Assembly: GCF_000982415.1 (NCBI RefSeq)
Contig: NZ_LANI01000001.1
Span: 186,001 to 250,000 of the forward strand
Direction of reading: 5' to 3'
Length of the DNA: 64,000 nucleotides
DNA from: Kiloniella litopenaei
GTDB lineage: Bacteria > Pseudomonadota > Alphaproteobacteria > Kiloniellales > Kiloniellaceae
Part shown: positions 51,688 to 60,652 of the stretch, piece after piece
Layout of the letters: every line of letters starts with the position of its first letter
Position numbering within the stretch: the stretch's first letter is position 1
Translations under genes and position numbers: made by a program
Notes under the pieces: model-generated
What the model saw: the letters and a program-made list of their open reading frames with translations, nothing else
Told to the model about the DNA's origin: nothing
Database searches by the model: none

Positions 51688-52236
51688 TTAGTCTTGTTTA
51701 AAACTTTGGATCAATTGATCAAATCCCTTTTGCACCAACTCTTTTTCTTCATTGGTCGTTTGCGTAAAAATAATCACGCGATCAGATTGAACCTTCATTT
51801 CATAAAAATCTGCGGTATGGGGAACCTCGACATCCGCAAGGGTTATAGAAAACTGATTCCGAAGTGCCTTTTCAACTTTGTCGGTTTGATCAACTTCAAA
51901 CTCTACGATGTCACCTCTGTCTCTTGATCCAACCGGCAGTAAATCATTAAAACTGTCAATGATCAGATTGACATAATCCTCTAGATTGAACATTGCACCA
52001 TTGCTGAAAACTGAAATTCCGGCGACCGCATCGGTGGATGTTGCGATATCGATATAACGAAATCCCTCTTCCCTCTCCTCACCAACAACCTTCCAGTTCC
52101 CCGGTAAGATAAAGCTTACACCATCCTTTTCATAGGATTGGCTGTTCGCAAGATCAGCAGGTTCATCACAGGCAAAAAGAACAAAAACCAGTAACAACGA
52201 ACAAATATTTTTCCACATACCAATAGATCTTTTCAT
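51688..52236 (-). CDS. Lipoprotein of unknown function
   Basis: A 182-residue protein from the ATG at 52236. The signal peptide ends in a lipobox-like LFAC, then DEP at about residue 22. The mature part reads like a PsbP/DUF1795-type fold: YEKDGVSFILPGNWKVVGEE then a strand-rich domain ending in VQSDRVIIFTQTTNEEKELVQKGFDQLIQSF. The family suggestion is low confidence. ATGs at 52287 and 52218 are alternatives. It lies downstream of the ABC-F gene on the same strand. Confidence 0.7.
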   Translation of the reverse strand: MKRSIGMWKNICSLLLVFVLFACDEPADLANSQSYEKDGVSFILPGNWKVVGEEREEGFRYIDIATSTDAVAGISVFSNGAMFNLEDYVNLIIDSFNDLLPVGSRDRGDIVEFEVDQTDKVEKALRNQFSITLADVEVPHTADFYEMKVQSDRVIIFTQTTNEEKELVQKGFDQLIQSFKQD

Positions 52237-52319
52237 CAAAAAAATAAATCCAGAGCAAAGACAAATACACCCTTTACTATGAGACACAGGGACACAGGGA
52301 CATCGGGAACAGGTACTTC

Positions 52320-53846
52320 TTACCCGGATGACTGCTCCCCCAATGAAGCTGCAAAGAAATCTTCCGGGTCATCGACTTCTTTCAAGCGTTTGTTTTCAAT
52401 TAACCAGTATCTGGTGCCCGTGTTGCGCACAAAGGCCCGATCATGACTAACCAGAAGACAGCTGGCATTATGGGCCTGTAATTCTTCTTCCAGCGCTTCC
52501 TGTCCCTCAATATCCAAGTGGTTGGTTGGCTCATCCAACAGGTAAAAGTTTGGATTGCGCAATCTTAGATCCAGCATCGCCAGACGGGATTTCTGTCCGC
52601 CAGACAGCGCACCAATGGGCTTGCTTTGCATATCCAGATTAATACCCGCCCCGGCCAGCAGTGCAATGGCGCGCTGATCTCCAACATCAAAGCGTTCCGT
52701 AATCACCTCTGTTGGCGTTGCTTGATCGTCCAGCTGAGACAAGGCCTGATCAGAATAGCCCATCACAACGCTTGGCGTGGATTTGATCGTCGGGTGTTCC
52801 CCGGTCACGGCCTGTTGCACCATCCGGATCAATTGGGTTTTCCCGGTTCCGTTTCGGCCCAACAAAACAATACGATCCCCCCGTTTGATCCAAAGAGGCG
52901 GTATCTTGAACAACACTTTCCCGTCGGGTGCCGTGACCTCCCCCTCTTCCAATGTGATTAAAGCCTTGGCATGGGTATCGGAATTGACAAGCTTTATGGC
53001 ACCCGCTGACTTGTCCTTATAGGCCGCTTGGGATTGCTGCTCAATCTTGTCTGCGCGTTCTTTGAGCTGTTTGGTTTTCGTGATCAGCAAATCACTGCCC
53101 GAATTGATCCCGATATTTTTCAGCTTGGCGGCCTGACGACGAAGCTGCTGCGCTTTGCGACTATCATTTTCAAACTGACGCTCTTTCGCGGCATCACTTT
53201 CATCCAAAGCCGCCCGCGCAGAACTATAAGAAAGCGCAAAGCTTTGCGACTGATCTTCCCGCAGAAAAAGCGTACGGTTGGTCACCGCATCCAGAAAAGC
53301 ACGATCATGGCTGGCCACCAGTATGGGCGTGTCCCGTGCCACAGTGCCCAACCAGTTTTGCAAAAAACCAATACGCGAAAGGTCCAGATGGTTGGTCGGC
53401 TCATCCATCAGCAAGAGATCAGGTTCCCCCACCCATACACGGGCAAGCAACATCACGCGCTGCCAACCGCCCGACAGTTCCCGAACCAAACGATGGTGTA
53501 ATTCCACAGGCACCGCAAGATCATCCAGCACAACATCAACGCGCCAGCTTTCGTATTCTGCCTGTTCTGTGGGTAAAGCAGATAGCACCGCATCATAGAG
53601 GCTTTGTTCCATAAGGTCGCCCGGAACATTTTGTTCCACATAGCCAACTTTAAGTCCCCGAGCACGGGTGATATCACCTTCGGTTGGCTCCATCCCTCCG
53701 GCAAGGCAACTCAACAACGTGGATTTGCCACGACCATTGGCAGCAACCAGTCCGATATGATCACCTTTGTTGATGGAAAAGTTCAGGTTTGTGAAAAGCG
53801 GCATACCAAGGGTAATGCCCAGATCTTTGGCATTTAGAAGTGTCAT
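52320..53846 (-). CDS. ABC-F family ATPase
   Basis: A 508-residue protein with two ABC domains and no membrane segments. Domain 1: LVAANGRGKSTLLSCLAGG (Walker A), ELSGGWQRVMLLARVW (signature), LLMDEPTNHLDL. Domain 2: LLGRNGTGKTQLIRMVQ, ALSGGQKSRLAMLDLRL, YLLDEPTNHLDI. A charged linker of about 80 residues rich in Lys, Arg and Gln (including AKLKNIGINSGSDLL) joins them. ABC-F proteins act on ribosomes in translation or antibiotic resistance; the subgroup is not clear. The ATG at 53846 is chosen over a longer frame. Confidence 0.95.
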   Translation of the reverse strand: MTLLNAKDLGITLGMPLFTNLNFSINKGDHIGLVAANGRGKSTLLSCLAGGMEPTEGDITRARGLKVGYVEQNVPGDLMEQSLYDAVLSALPTEQAEYESWRVDVVLDDLAVPVELHHRLVRELSGGWQRVMLLARVWVGEPDLLLMDEPTNHLDLSRIGFLQNWLGTVARDTPILVASHDRAFLDAVTNRTLFLREDQSQSFALSYSSARAALDESDAAKERQFENDSRKAQQLRRQAAKLKNIGINSGSDLLITKTKQLKERADKIEQQSQAAYKDKSAGAIKLVNSDTHAKALITLEEGEVTAPDGKVLFKIPPLWIKRGDRIVLLGRNGTGKTQLIRMVQQAVTGEHPTIKSTPSVVMGYSDQALSQLDDQATPTEVITERFDVGDQRAIALLAGAGINLDMQSKPIGALSGGQKSRLAMLDLRLRNPNFYLLDEPTNHLDIEGQEALEEELQAHNASCLLVSHDRAFVRNTGTRYWLIENKRLKEVDDPEDFFAASLGEQSSG

Positions 53847-54198
53847 GACTGTCTCAAGAAGCGCAACAGAAAAGAATTGTAGCACTACCTTTACAACATA
53901 AGCCCTTCGCCCGTGAGATAGCCTCCAAAACTATTGGAAAAGACTGGGAAAGGTAGAATTATTGAGCGAGCATGCAATCATATCTTATATAAATCAAGAA
54001 ATATAAACTAAATAGATCAAAGAACTACAATAACGCTCTACACAGGCCCTACGTTGTATATCTAAATAAATAACAATCTATAAGCATAATTTATTTGATT
54101 TAAAATTACATAGCATGTACTCAACCAAAGGAACCAAATAAAATCAATGCATTCAACTATAAGTTAAGGGCACTCCTAACCGTTTGAAGGAATATTTT
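53847..54198. other. AT-rich divergent intergenic region, about 350 bp
   Basis: Spacer between the ABC-F gene (minus) and the lipoprotein gene (plus). Very AT-rich in the middle, with no palindrome or small gene that I can support. Promoters for both genes must lie here. Confidence 0.4.
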
Positions 54199-54843
54199 AT
54201 GCGTAAGCTTGTTTTTGTTCTTGCTTTATTTTTTGTTTTGACAGCTTGCTCATACCAAGCAACAACCAGCGTTAGTCCAGCCTATAACGTTTATTCGAGT
54301 TACGAAGATAAAATCCCCGGTTCATTTGCGCTGTATGTAGATTCAGATGAAATGAAAGGAACATACAAAGTAAGGGGCTTTACTTGTTCTGCACATAAAT
54401 TCCCCATCGACGCACAAAAATCCTTTGAAATCTCTGTACTCAAAACAACACAAGATTTATTTGAAAACATCGAACTTGTCACGAAACCGCTATCAAAAGA
54501 ACAATTGGCCTCTTTAAATTACGATGCGATTGTTATCGTCGAAGCTGAAGATATTGATGTCAAAATCTCTGTAATTCAAGGGTTCTGGTCCGGAGAAATT
54601 GAAGCTGAAGTTGAAATAGTTGCAAGTGTCATAGTGGACTCTAAAAACGAACGTATACTTGGCGCAACAGTAACAGCTGAAAAAGATTCACTTCATCCAG
54701 CAGGAGCAGCCTGCTCAGGAGGAGCAAATGCATTAGGAGAAGCAACAAATGAAAGCTTAGAAGAAACAATGAAAAGACTGGGCGAAAAGCTAACTAACTC
54801 CAAGAAACTAAGAAATATGAACACATCCCCCAAAGCAATTTAG
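54199..54843 (+). CDS. Lipoprotein of unknown function
   Basis: A 214-residue protein from the ATG at 54199, with AAGGA 8 nt upstream. The signal peptide ends in LTAC (lipobox) at about residues 16-19. The mature domain includes GSFALYVDSDEMKGTY, EISVLKTTQDLFENIEL and YDAIVIVEAEDIDVKISVIQGFWSGEIEAEVEI, a mixed alpha-beta fold. A glycine-rich C-terminal GGANALGEATNESLEETMKRLGEKL follows. I do not recognise it; it is AT-rich and converges on the dehydratase operon. A surface or outer-membrane lipoprotein is likely. Confidence 0.75.
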   Translation: MRKLVFVLALFFVLTACSYQATTSVSPAYNVYSSYEDKIPGSFALYVDSDEMKGTYKVRGFTCSAHKFPIDAQKSFEISVLKTTQDLFENIELVTKPLSKEQLASLNYDAIVIVEAEDIDVKISVIQGFWSGEIEAEVEIVASVIVDSKNERILGATVTAEKDSLHPAGAACSGGANALGEATNESLEETMKRLGEKLTNSKKLRNMNTSPKAI

Positions 54844-54870
54844 TTATCTTAATCAAACGCTGATAAGAAT

Positions 54871-55833
54871 TTATCCCCCCCTCCGCTGCTCCCAGACCAG
54901 TGATGCTACGGCGATGTCCTGGGCGGCAATGCCCGTCAGGTCGGCGATCGTTATATCATCAGCATTTAATCGTCCCGGTTTCTCTCCGGCCAAGACAAGC
55001 CCCAGTGAAACGGCACGGTCTTGTGAAATTAATCCCTCACGCACTGCATGCCCCAGATCACCGTGATGGACACATTGAGCAAGATCATCGACCATAATAC
55101 CCCGGGCCTGTGCAAACAACGCAGGGTCCAGCTCCTGTTTGCCCGGATTGTCCGTTCCCATGGCGACAATATGGGTACCGGGTTGCACATCATCCTTCAA
55201 GACCAAAGCTTTTGAAGATGGGGTCGTCGTGATGATGAGATTACATTGCCCCAAAAGATGTTTGATCTCTGATGCTATGCTGACATCATAGCCCTGTGTT
55301 GTCATGTCATCGACGTATTGCGCTACCTGTTCAGGGTTGCGCCCATAAACCACGACAGACTTTACCCCCAACAAACGACAGGTCCAATGTGCCTGTAACC
55401 GCGCCTGTTCTCCTGTGCCGATAATTCCCACGGCCGTTACTTTATCCGGTGCCCCGACCTGTGCCGCCAAAGCCCCCGCCGCTGCGGTGCGAATATCCGT
55501 CAACCAGCCTTTGTCGTCCAACACACAGACGGGTGCACCCGTTTGCGCGCTCAGGACCAGCATCAAGCCGCTATTGGGGGACAAGCCAAGCTTGCCGTTA
55601 TCCCGAAAACCGCTTGCGACCTTTACCACAAAGGTATCTGCCCCCTTTTGGTTGCCATACTTGATGTGGCATTCCCCCACGGCCGGATGATCAAGCTGTA
55701 AAATACCCGGCGGCGGCGAATTTACATCGCCACGCCCATGGGAAATGAGGGCTTCTTTTACAGCCGAGAGGATATCATCATCGCGCAAACAGGCTTTGAT
55801 TTCATCAAGGGGTATGATGGGCAATCTGTTCAT
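54871..55833 (-). CDS. Ornithine cyclodeaminase/mu-crystallin-family enzyme
   Basis: A 320-residue NAD(P)-dependent enzyme. The N-terminal part contains CHIKYG and FVVKVASGFRDNGKLGLSPNSGLMLVL. The Rossmann part has GWLTDIRTAAAGALAAQV and VGIIGTGEQARLQ, with VYGRNPEQVAQY and HIVAMGTDNPGKQELDP after it. Family members include ornithine cyclodeaminase, EutC of ectoine use, iminosuccinate reductase (BhcD) and DauB. It is the last gene of a four-gene overlapping operon and overlaps the aminotransferase by 4 bp. Reduction of an imino acid to an amino acid is the most consistent role. Confidence 0.88.
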   Translation of the reverse strand: MNRLPIIPLDEIKACLRDDDILSAVKEALISHGRGDVNSPPPGILQLDHPAVGECHIKYGNQKGADTFVVKVASGFRDNGKLGLSPNSGLMLVLSAQTGAPVCVLDDKGWLTDIRTAAAGALAAQVGAPDKVTAVGIIGTGEQARLQAHWTCRLLGVKSVVVYGRNPEQVAQYVDDMTTQGYDVSIASEIKHLLGQCNLIITTTPSSKALVLKDDVQPGTHIVAMGTDNPGKQELDPALFAQARGIMVDDLAQCVHHGDLGHAVREGLISQDRAVSLGLVLAGEKPGRLNADDITIADLTGIAAQDIAVASLVWEQRRGG

Positions 55834-56954
55834 GTGTTACTCTTGAGATAAGCGCGGAAAGCGGCCAGACCTTCATCAATATTTTTACGACCAAAGCCAA
55901 TCCGAAAACGGTTCCAGCTCACAGGCAACAGATCAGATTTGTAAATGCGTGGCGGCAACAGTAACACGCCAGATTTGTTGATCAGGTCTTCGCAGAAATC
56001 ATCCGTTGTTCCCTTGCCTTTGTAGGCCGGAAAACCGACACAGCCACCATCAGGCACCTGCCAGTCAAACAGGTCCGAAAACTCATCAAAAAATGCCGTC
56101 AACTTGCCCGCGTTCTCTTTGACCAGTTTACGATTATTATCCAGTATCTGTTCACGCGCCCTCAGGGCGATAATGGACAACCACTCGCTCGGCCCGGAAT
56201 TACAAATGGACAGGTAATGTTTGTAACATTCCATCTTTTTCAGAAGATTCCGGTCCTGACAGGCAATCCAGCCGATACGCAAGCCCGGCAGGCCATAAGC
56301 CTTTGACATTACATTTAATGACAGTGCCTTTTCATAAACGTCTGCGGCCTGTGGCAATCGCAAATTCTCTTCACGTTCTACGCCCCGATAAACCTCGTCA
56401 CTGAACAGGTAAATACCATGTGCCCGACAAAGTTCAATCAGGTGATAAAAAGAACTGCGCTTTAGAATAGCGCCCGTAGGGTTATTGGGAAAATTAATGG
56501 AAATAAGCTTTGTATTGGGCCGGATTGCGTCTTTCAGTGCATCCATATCCAGCGACCAGTTATCATCCGGATCAAGGGGAACACCTGTCACGTCACAGAT
56601 ATCAAGCGGCACTGTTTCCGCCGCCTGATAATTGGGCACAACAACAATGGCATGATCACCGGGTTTCAACAGAACCCGCATGGCCACATACACACCTTCC
56701 TCGGCCCCCGCAAAACACAGGATATCTTCCGGTGCCAACCCCGTGTAGCTGTTGGCAATTTCCTGCCTTAACAGGGGGTGCCCAAAGGTTTCTGTATAGC
56801 TTAAGGGCAGATCATAAAACGCGTCACGATCTTCTTCGCTTGCCATTGCCAAAAGCTCATTGATGGTCATGCTTTGAATATCAGATGCCGTCATGTGATA
56901 CCGGGCTTTGAACTCCCAGTCAGAAAAGAAAGTCTCCAGTGAAAAATTACGCAT
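55830..56954 (-). CDS. Class I/II aminotransferase
   Basis: A 374-residue PLP enzyme. LSYTETFGHPLLRQEIANSY leads the cofactor domain; SINFPNNPTGAIL, FSDEVYRGVE and the PLP lysine in SKAYGLPGLRIGW are present, and the substrate Arg is in RFRIGFGRKN at the end. The FxxxWEFxARYHMTASD start is typical of a subgroup found near amino-acid metabolism genes. It overlaps both neighbours in the operon, so it must share a pathway with the dehydratase and the ornithine-cyclodeaminase-family enzyme. Substrate is unknown. Confidence 0.9.
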   Translation of the reverse strand: MRNFSLETFFSDWEFKARYHMTASDIQSMTINELLAMASEEDRDAFYDLPLSYTETFGHPLLRQEIANSYTGLAPEDILCFAGAEEGVYVAMRVLLKPGDHAIVVVPNYQAAETVPLDICDVTGVPLDPDDNWSLDMDALKDAIRPNTKLISINFPNNPTGAILKRSSFYHLIELCRAHGIYLFSDEVYRGVEREENLRLPQAADVYEKALSLNVMSKAYGLPGLRIGWIACQDRNLLKKMECYKHYLSICNSGPSEWLSIIALRAREQILDNNRKLVKENAGKLTAFFDEFSDLFDWQVPDGGCVGFPAYKGKGTTDDFCEDLINKSGVLLLPPRIYKSDLLPVSWNRFRIGFGRKNIDEGLAAFRAYLKSNT

Positions 56955-57951
56955 TTCTTTTCTCTCCCTCTACCGAGTTAAGCACATCACAAAATGTTTC
57001 GTAGCCAATGTTACGTCCACAGATCACAACCGCGATCTTTTTCCCCTGATAATCTCGTCCGGTCTTGAGGGCCGCAGCAACGGCAACACCGGCAGAACCC
57101 TCAATAATAAAGCGTTCATTGGCCGCAACATCGCGCATGGCCTGTGCGATTTCGTCCTCGCTTACCAACTCATGGCGATCAATGACTTTTTGACAAATCG
57201 GAAAGGTAACAGTGCCCTCTTCCACACCACCGGCGGATCCATCGGCAAGGGTATCTGTTTCCCACGCGTCATAAATCTCGCCCTTTTCCAGACAGTGATG
57301 CATCGATGCCGCATTTTCAGCCCAGCAGCCGATAATATCCACATCGGGTAAACGCGATTTGAGATAACTTCCCACGCCGGAAATAAGCCCGCCACCGCCA
57401 ACACAGATATAAACAGCGGCAAGATCGGGGCATTGCGCCGCAAGCTCCAGGCCGATTGTGCCCTGCCCGGCAATGACATCAAGGTCTGCATAGGCAGAGA
57501 CATAGGTAATGCCCTGCTCCGCTGCGGCTTCTCTCGCCGTGTGTTCACTATCCACACAGGTGCCTTTGACCAAAATTGTCTTGGCCCCCATTCGGGTAAT
57601 ATTTTCATGTTTCAGGGGCGAAACTGTATCCGGCAAATAGATCGTGGCCTCAACATTTCCAACACGGGCGGCCTGCGCCGTTGCCATTCCGTGGTTTCCC
57701 GTTGATGCCGTGGTTATCCCCTTTGCACGCTGTTCTTCAGTCAAGGTCAGAACCTTGTTCATGGCCCCACGCATTTTGAAAGAGCCCGTGCGCTGTAGAT
57801 GCTCACCCTTGAGCAAAAAGCTCGCGCCCGTCCGCTCACTAAAAGATGGCGCTTCGTCCAAGGGCGTTTCCCGCACACCGCCATCCACAGCTTTAACACG
57901 CTGATTGGCCGCAATGATTTCATCGACCAGATTACGATCATCTATGATCAT
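56947..57951 (-). CDS. Threonine/serine-dehydratase-like PLP enzyme
   Basis: A 334-residue fold-type II PLP enzyme. ETPLDEAPSFSERTGASFLLKGEHLQRTGSFKMRGA (PLP lysine in SFKMRG) lies at residues 28-63, STGNHGMA follows, and GGGGLISGVGSYLK is the phosphate-binding loop; ENAA and GSAGVAVAA are also visible. It resembles EutB of ectoine use and beta-hydroxyaspartate dehydratase (BhcB) as much as IlvA. It lacks the regulatory ACT domain. The start overlaps the regulator stop (ATGA). Its product would be an enamine/imino acid, matching the reductase encoded at the end of the operon. Confidence 0.9.
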   Translation of the reverse strand: MIIDDRNLVDEIIAANQRVKAVDGGVRETPLDEAPSFSERTGASFLLKGEHLQRTGSFKMRGAMNKVLTLTEEQRAKGITTASTGNHGMATAQAARVGNVEATIYLPDTVSPLKHENITRMGAKTILVKGTCVDSEHTAREAAAEQGITYVSAYADLDVIAGQGTIGLELAAQCPDLAAVYICVGGGGLISGVGSYLKSRLPDVDIIGCWAENAASMHHCLEKGEIYDAWETDTLADGSAGGVEEGTVTFPICQKVIDRHELVSEDEIAQAMRDVAANERFIIEGSAGVAVAAALKTGRDYQGKKIAVVICGRNIGYETFCDVLNSVEGEKRNA

Positions 57952-58592
57952 ACCGATCCCCTCTGTTCTTTTAGATATTTGTAAACGGTGGCACGCCCAA
58001 GCCCCAGACAACGGGCGACATAGTTGGCTGATCCCTGCCCCTGAAAAGCCCCTTTGGTTTCCAGCGCCAAGACCAGATCACGCTTGTCACTTCGGCCAAG
58101 CGCTTGCAGGCTCAACCCCTTTTCCTGCAACCATTCCTGAATAAAAATATTAATCCGCTCATGCCAGTCATCGCGAAAGATTTCTGCAACCTTGTCGCTT
58201 TGCATCCCGCTATCTTCCGTTAATTGGTGGCCTTCTGCCTGCGCCCCGAGCATCATTCCCAGAACCTGATGCATCCGGTTCATGTCCGACATATCCAGAT
58301 TTATGCAGATCATGGCCTCTGCCTGACCGTTGCTATTCCGCATCACAACACTGATCGATTTCAGGACCTTGCCATCCCAGTTCACCTTGCGATAGGGGCC
58401 AAGAACCCGATCACCTTCGGTAAATTCCACCTCGTCCATATGGGACGGGGACCCGATTTCCCGATTGGAATAGTTATTCGCCAGATAAACAATCTCTTGG
58501 CGTTGCAAATCATGTATGACGACTTCGGCATGGGGATACATTAGCGCTGCAACCCCATCTGCCATTGATTTATAATTGTCTAAATTTTCCAT
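57948..58592 (-). CDS. YheO/DauR-type PAS-HTH regulator
   Basis: A 214-residue protein with an N-terminal YheO-like PAS domain (LMYPHAEVVIHDLQRQEIVYLANNYSNREIGSPS in segments) and a C-terminal HTH: GRSDKRDLVLALETKGAFQGQGSANYVARCLGLGRATVYKYLKE. The same architecture occurs in DauR, which controls the D-arginine genes dauBAR in Pseudomonas and is encoded beside an ornithine-cyclodeaminase-family gene. Here it is the first gene of the operon it probably controls. Its ligand is unknown; an amino acid is likely. Confidence 0.92.
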   Translation of the reverse strand: MENLDNYKSMADGVAALMYPHAEVVIHDLQRQEIVYLANNYSNREIGSPSHMDEVEFTEGDRVLGPYRKVNWDGKVLKSISVVMRNSNGQAEAMICINLDMSDMNRMHQVLGMMLGAQAEGHQLTEDSGMQSDKVAEIFRDDWHERINIFIQEWLQEKGLSLQALGRSDKRDLVLALETKGAFQGQGSANYVARCLGLGRATVYKYLKEQRGSV

Positions 58593-58938
58593 AAATAGAC
58601 ATATAGTCCATATTTAGAATGTGAGTCTATACCTATTTTACAAAAAATAAAGCGGCGCAAAAAACACTGGTATTAATTCTTTGGCACCAGTTCTCTGGAG
58701 TTAATTTTGGCAGGACAAAAAACAGGGGACAAAATACGATATAGAATCAATCTACAAGCCCGTCCGGAACCTCGCCGGGATAAACTTTTAAGTTGTGTAA
58801 GTCCAAAATAACAATATACTAATAATACATTGTTATGTGAATCCCTCATAATAACAATCCGTCGGTTCAACCTTCGGCTTCATCATAATTATTTACTGCT
58901 GATCATCCCGATTGGCTGATGGCTGATGGATTTTTTAC
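58593..58938. other. Intergenic region, about 345 bp, with repeated half-sites
   Basis: Divergent spacer between the DauR-type operon and the XRE gene. It contains ATAACAAT at 58808-58815, its inverted partner ATTGTTAT at 58829-58836, and a third AATAACAAT near 58850. These could be operators for either flanking regulator. Confidence 0.45.
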
Positions 58939-59295
58939 GTGCCAAGTACCCGCAATATAGATGATATTCACACGCGCAATACCACTATTGGCGTCAACAT
59001 TCGCTATGCCCGGCTCTTGAAAAACATGTCCGAGAGCGATCTGGCACATCAAGTTGGTGTCAATTCGTGCTACATTCAAAAATGTGAAGCCGGACAGATC
59101 GAAATTCCCCCACCCTTGCTACAAGATATCGCCAATATACTCGGGGTGACGGTTTCAAGTATTGCCCACACAACAAAGCGCGCCCCGGCCAGTAACAAAA
59201 GCTACCTGTCGAAAGCTTTGGATGCGGTTAATCAGCTAGAGAATTTTATTGAAACCAAGCAAGGTAAATTGGTTAAGGTTGGTACGCCCACTTAG
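58939..59295 (+). CDS. XRE-family helix-turn-helix regulator
   Basis: A 118-residue protein with a GTG start. The HTH_3 domain covers residues about 16-72: VNIRYARLLKNMSESDLAHQVGVNSCYIQKCEAGQIEIPPPLLQDIANILGVTVSSI, read in segments. A charged C-terminal segment follows (AVNQLENFIETKQGKLVKV). It stands alone and converges on the LuxR gene at 59323. AATAACAAT repeats upstream may be its operator. Similar XRE proteins can act in stress control, but nothing here shows the target. Confidence 0.9.
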   Translation: MPSTRNIDDIHTRNTTIGVNIRYARLLKNMSESDLAHQVGVNSCYIQKCEAGQIEIPPPLLQDIANILGVTVSSIAHTTKRAPASNKSYLSKALDAVNQLENFIETKQGKLVKVGTPT

Positions 59296-59322
59296 CTTGT
59301 GGGTTAATAGAAAGGTCCCCGC

Positions 59323-60024
59323 TTAATCCGAAACTTTTTTCCCAAGCTGCTTGATAATCGCCCCCGTGAAGGTCGTCACCCCTTCTTTTTTGGCAATTTT
59401 CTTGTGGTGCGCAAACAACGTGTTCACAGAAATTCCCAGTGTTTCTGCCATCGCCGCGTTGGATAATTCAGGGTGATTAATCTGTAGTTTCAAGATCTTT
59501 TGCTGTATCGGCGACAGTGTAATATTCTCTCTGCTCAACTGCCGCAACAATGGATGCCCGGGATAAAGCTGTTGGTCCAACTTGTCTGCGGCCAAAGCCA
59601 ACACCCCGGAATACTCGCTGTACAAATTCTCAACGGGTCCCTCGGTTGTCAAAATCAAAGCAGATTTCAAATTAGATCGGCCGGAAAAAACGACAACGCC
59701 ATCCCCCATACCAAAAAATTTCCATAAATTTTCTGCAACTGCGGCCTGCTCTCTACCTACCGAAATAGCGTTCCGTGCCTCGGCAAAGGTATAGCTTCGA
59801 TGCCATTGATGAATAGCGCGTGCTACAGGGCAAAAACGATAAATTTGTGCAGCGTAATAGTGTTCCTGAAACCCTTTGGCGAGATGACCTTCCCAGTTAT
59901 CCATCATCTCTGGGTACCAACGCTGAAAAAACAGACCATTGAACCCCAGATCTATGATCAGATCCTTGGTCTCTCCAGGCGTTTCCGCCTGGAGAATATT
60001 TTGGGCAAATCTAAGCTCTTTCAC
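59323..60024 (-). CDS. LuxR-family regulator with autoinducer-binding-like domain
   Basis: A 233-residue protein with a GTG start and AGGA 10 nt upstream. The N-terminal domain has FNGLFFQRWYPEMMDNW, HYYAAQIYRFCPVARAIHQWHRSYTF and AVAENLWKFFGMGDGVVV, corresponding to the Autoind_bind pattern; the position usually Asp in DPV is Cys here. The C-terminal LuxR HTH reads LSPIQQKILKLQINHPELSNAAMAETLGISVNTLFAHHKKI in segments. It follows a GNAT acyltransferase-fold gene by 9 bp in one operon, so the two may form a signal/receptor-like unit. Confidence 0.88.
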   Translation of the reverse strand: MKELRFAQNILQAETPGETKDLIIDLGFNGLFFQRWYPEMMDNWEGHLAKGFQEHYYAAQIYRFCPVARAIHQWHRSYTFAEARNAISVGREQAAVAENLWKFFGMGDGVVVFSGRSNLKSALILTTEGPVENLYSEYSGVLALAADKLDQQLYPGHPLLRQLSRENITLSPIQQKILKLQINHPELSNAAMAETLGISVNTLFAHHKKIAKKEGVTTFTGAIIKQLGKKVSD

Positions 60025-60033
60025 ACTTAATAT

Positions 60034-60606
60034 TTATCCTTGAGCCTGAGCGTCTTGTACTTGGGCAAAAACATCCGGAAAGGCACGAACAGCCTGTCGC
60101 AAAGTAACTGCGTGTTTCATAGTATCTTCGTTTTTCCTGACCGCCAAAGACAATTTAATCGGGGTATATTCATGACCACGGTAATTCAAAGGCTTTTCCC
60201 CGGTCGGTTTAAAGCCATAAAGCCGCCAGAACCGCATCAATTTAGGATTTTCAACAATACCTAGAACAGTACGCAGGCCCATGAATTCCGTGTACCGCTT
60301 TGCATTTAAGAGCAGGGATCGAAAAATCCAGGGATTTTTCTCTCGGGCATTTTTCTGAACCGCCAACCGTTCCCACATGGCTGTTCCGCCTTCGTCCATG
60401 GAAATGATACGAATGCGCATCGTCCCACAAACCACTCCGTCCCACTTCGCGATCAAATGCACCGAACAAAAATCATTGCCATCAAACTGCTCGTCTTCCG
60501 GTTCACCACCTTCATCCATAAAAACCTCCCGTCTTATGGTATAAGCGAGTTCCAGTTCCTCAAGGCTTTTAACAATAGCGACATCAATAGCAGACTTGGT
60601 CATCAT
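60034..60606 (-). CDS. GNAT-family acyltransferase upstream of a LuxR regulator
   Basis: A 190-residue GNAT protein. ELELAYTIRREVFMDEGGEPEDEQFDGNDFCSVHLIA spans residues 16-52 and the acyl-CoA-binding region is around ERLAVQKNAREKNPWIFRSLLLNAKRY. The N-terminal RREVF-x-x-E-x-G pattern is shared by ElaA-like acetyltransferases and recalls acyl-homoserine-lactone synthases, which have the same fold, but the LuxI signature residues are not all present. ATGs at 60606 and 60603 both follow AGGA. Substrate unknown. Confidence 0.85.
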   Translation of the reverse strand: MMTKSAIDVAIVKSLEELELAYTIRREVFMDEGGEPEDEQFDGNDFCSVHLIAKWDGVVCGTMRIRIISMDEGGTAMWERLAVQKNAREKNPWIFRSLLLNAKRYTEFMGLRTVLGIVENPKLMRFWRLYGFKPTGEKPLNYRGHEYTPIKLSLAVRKNEDTMKHAVTLRQAVRAFPDVFAQVQDAQAQG

Positions 60607-60652
60607 TTTATCCTAACGTTTAAAGTGAACGAACACCCGTCAGGATAATGGT

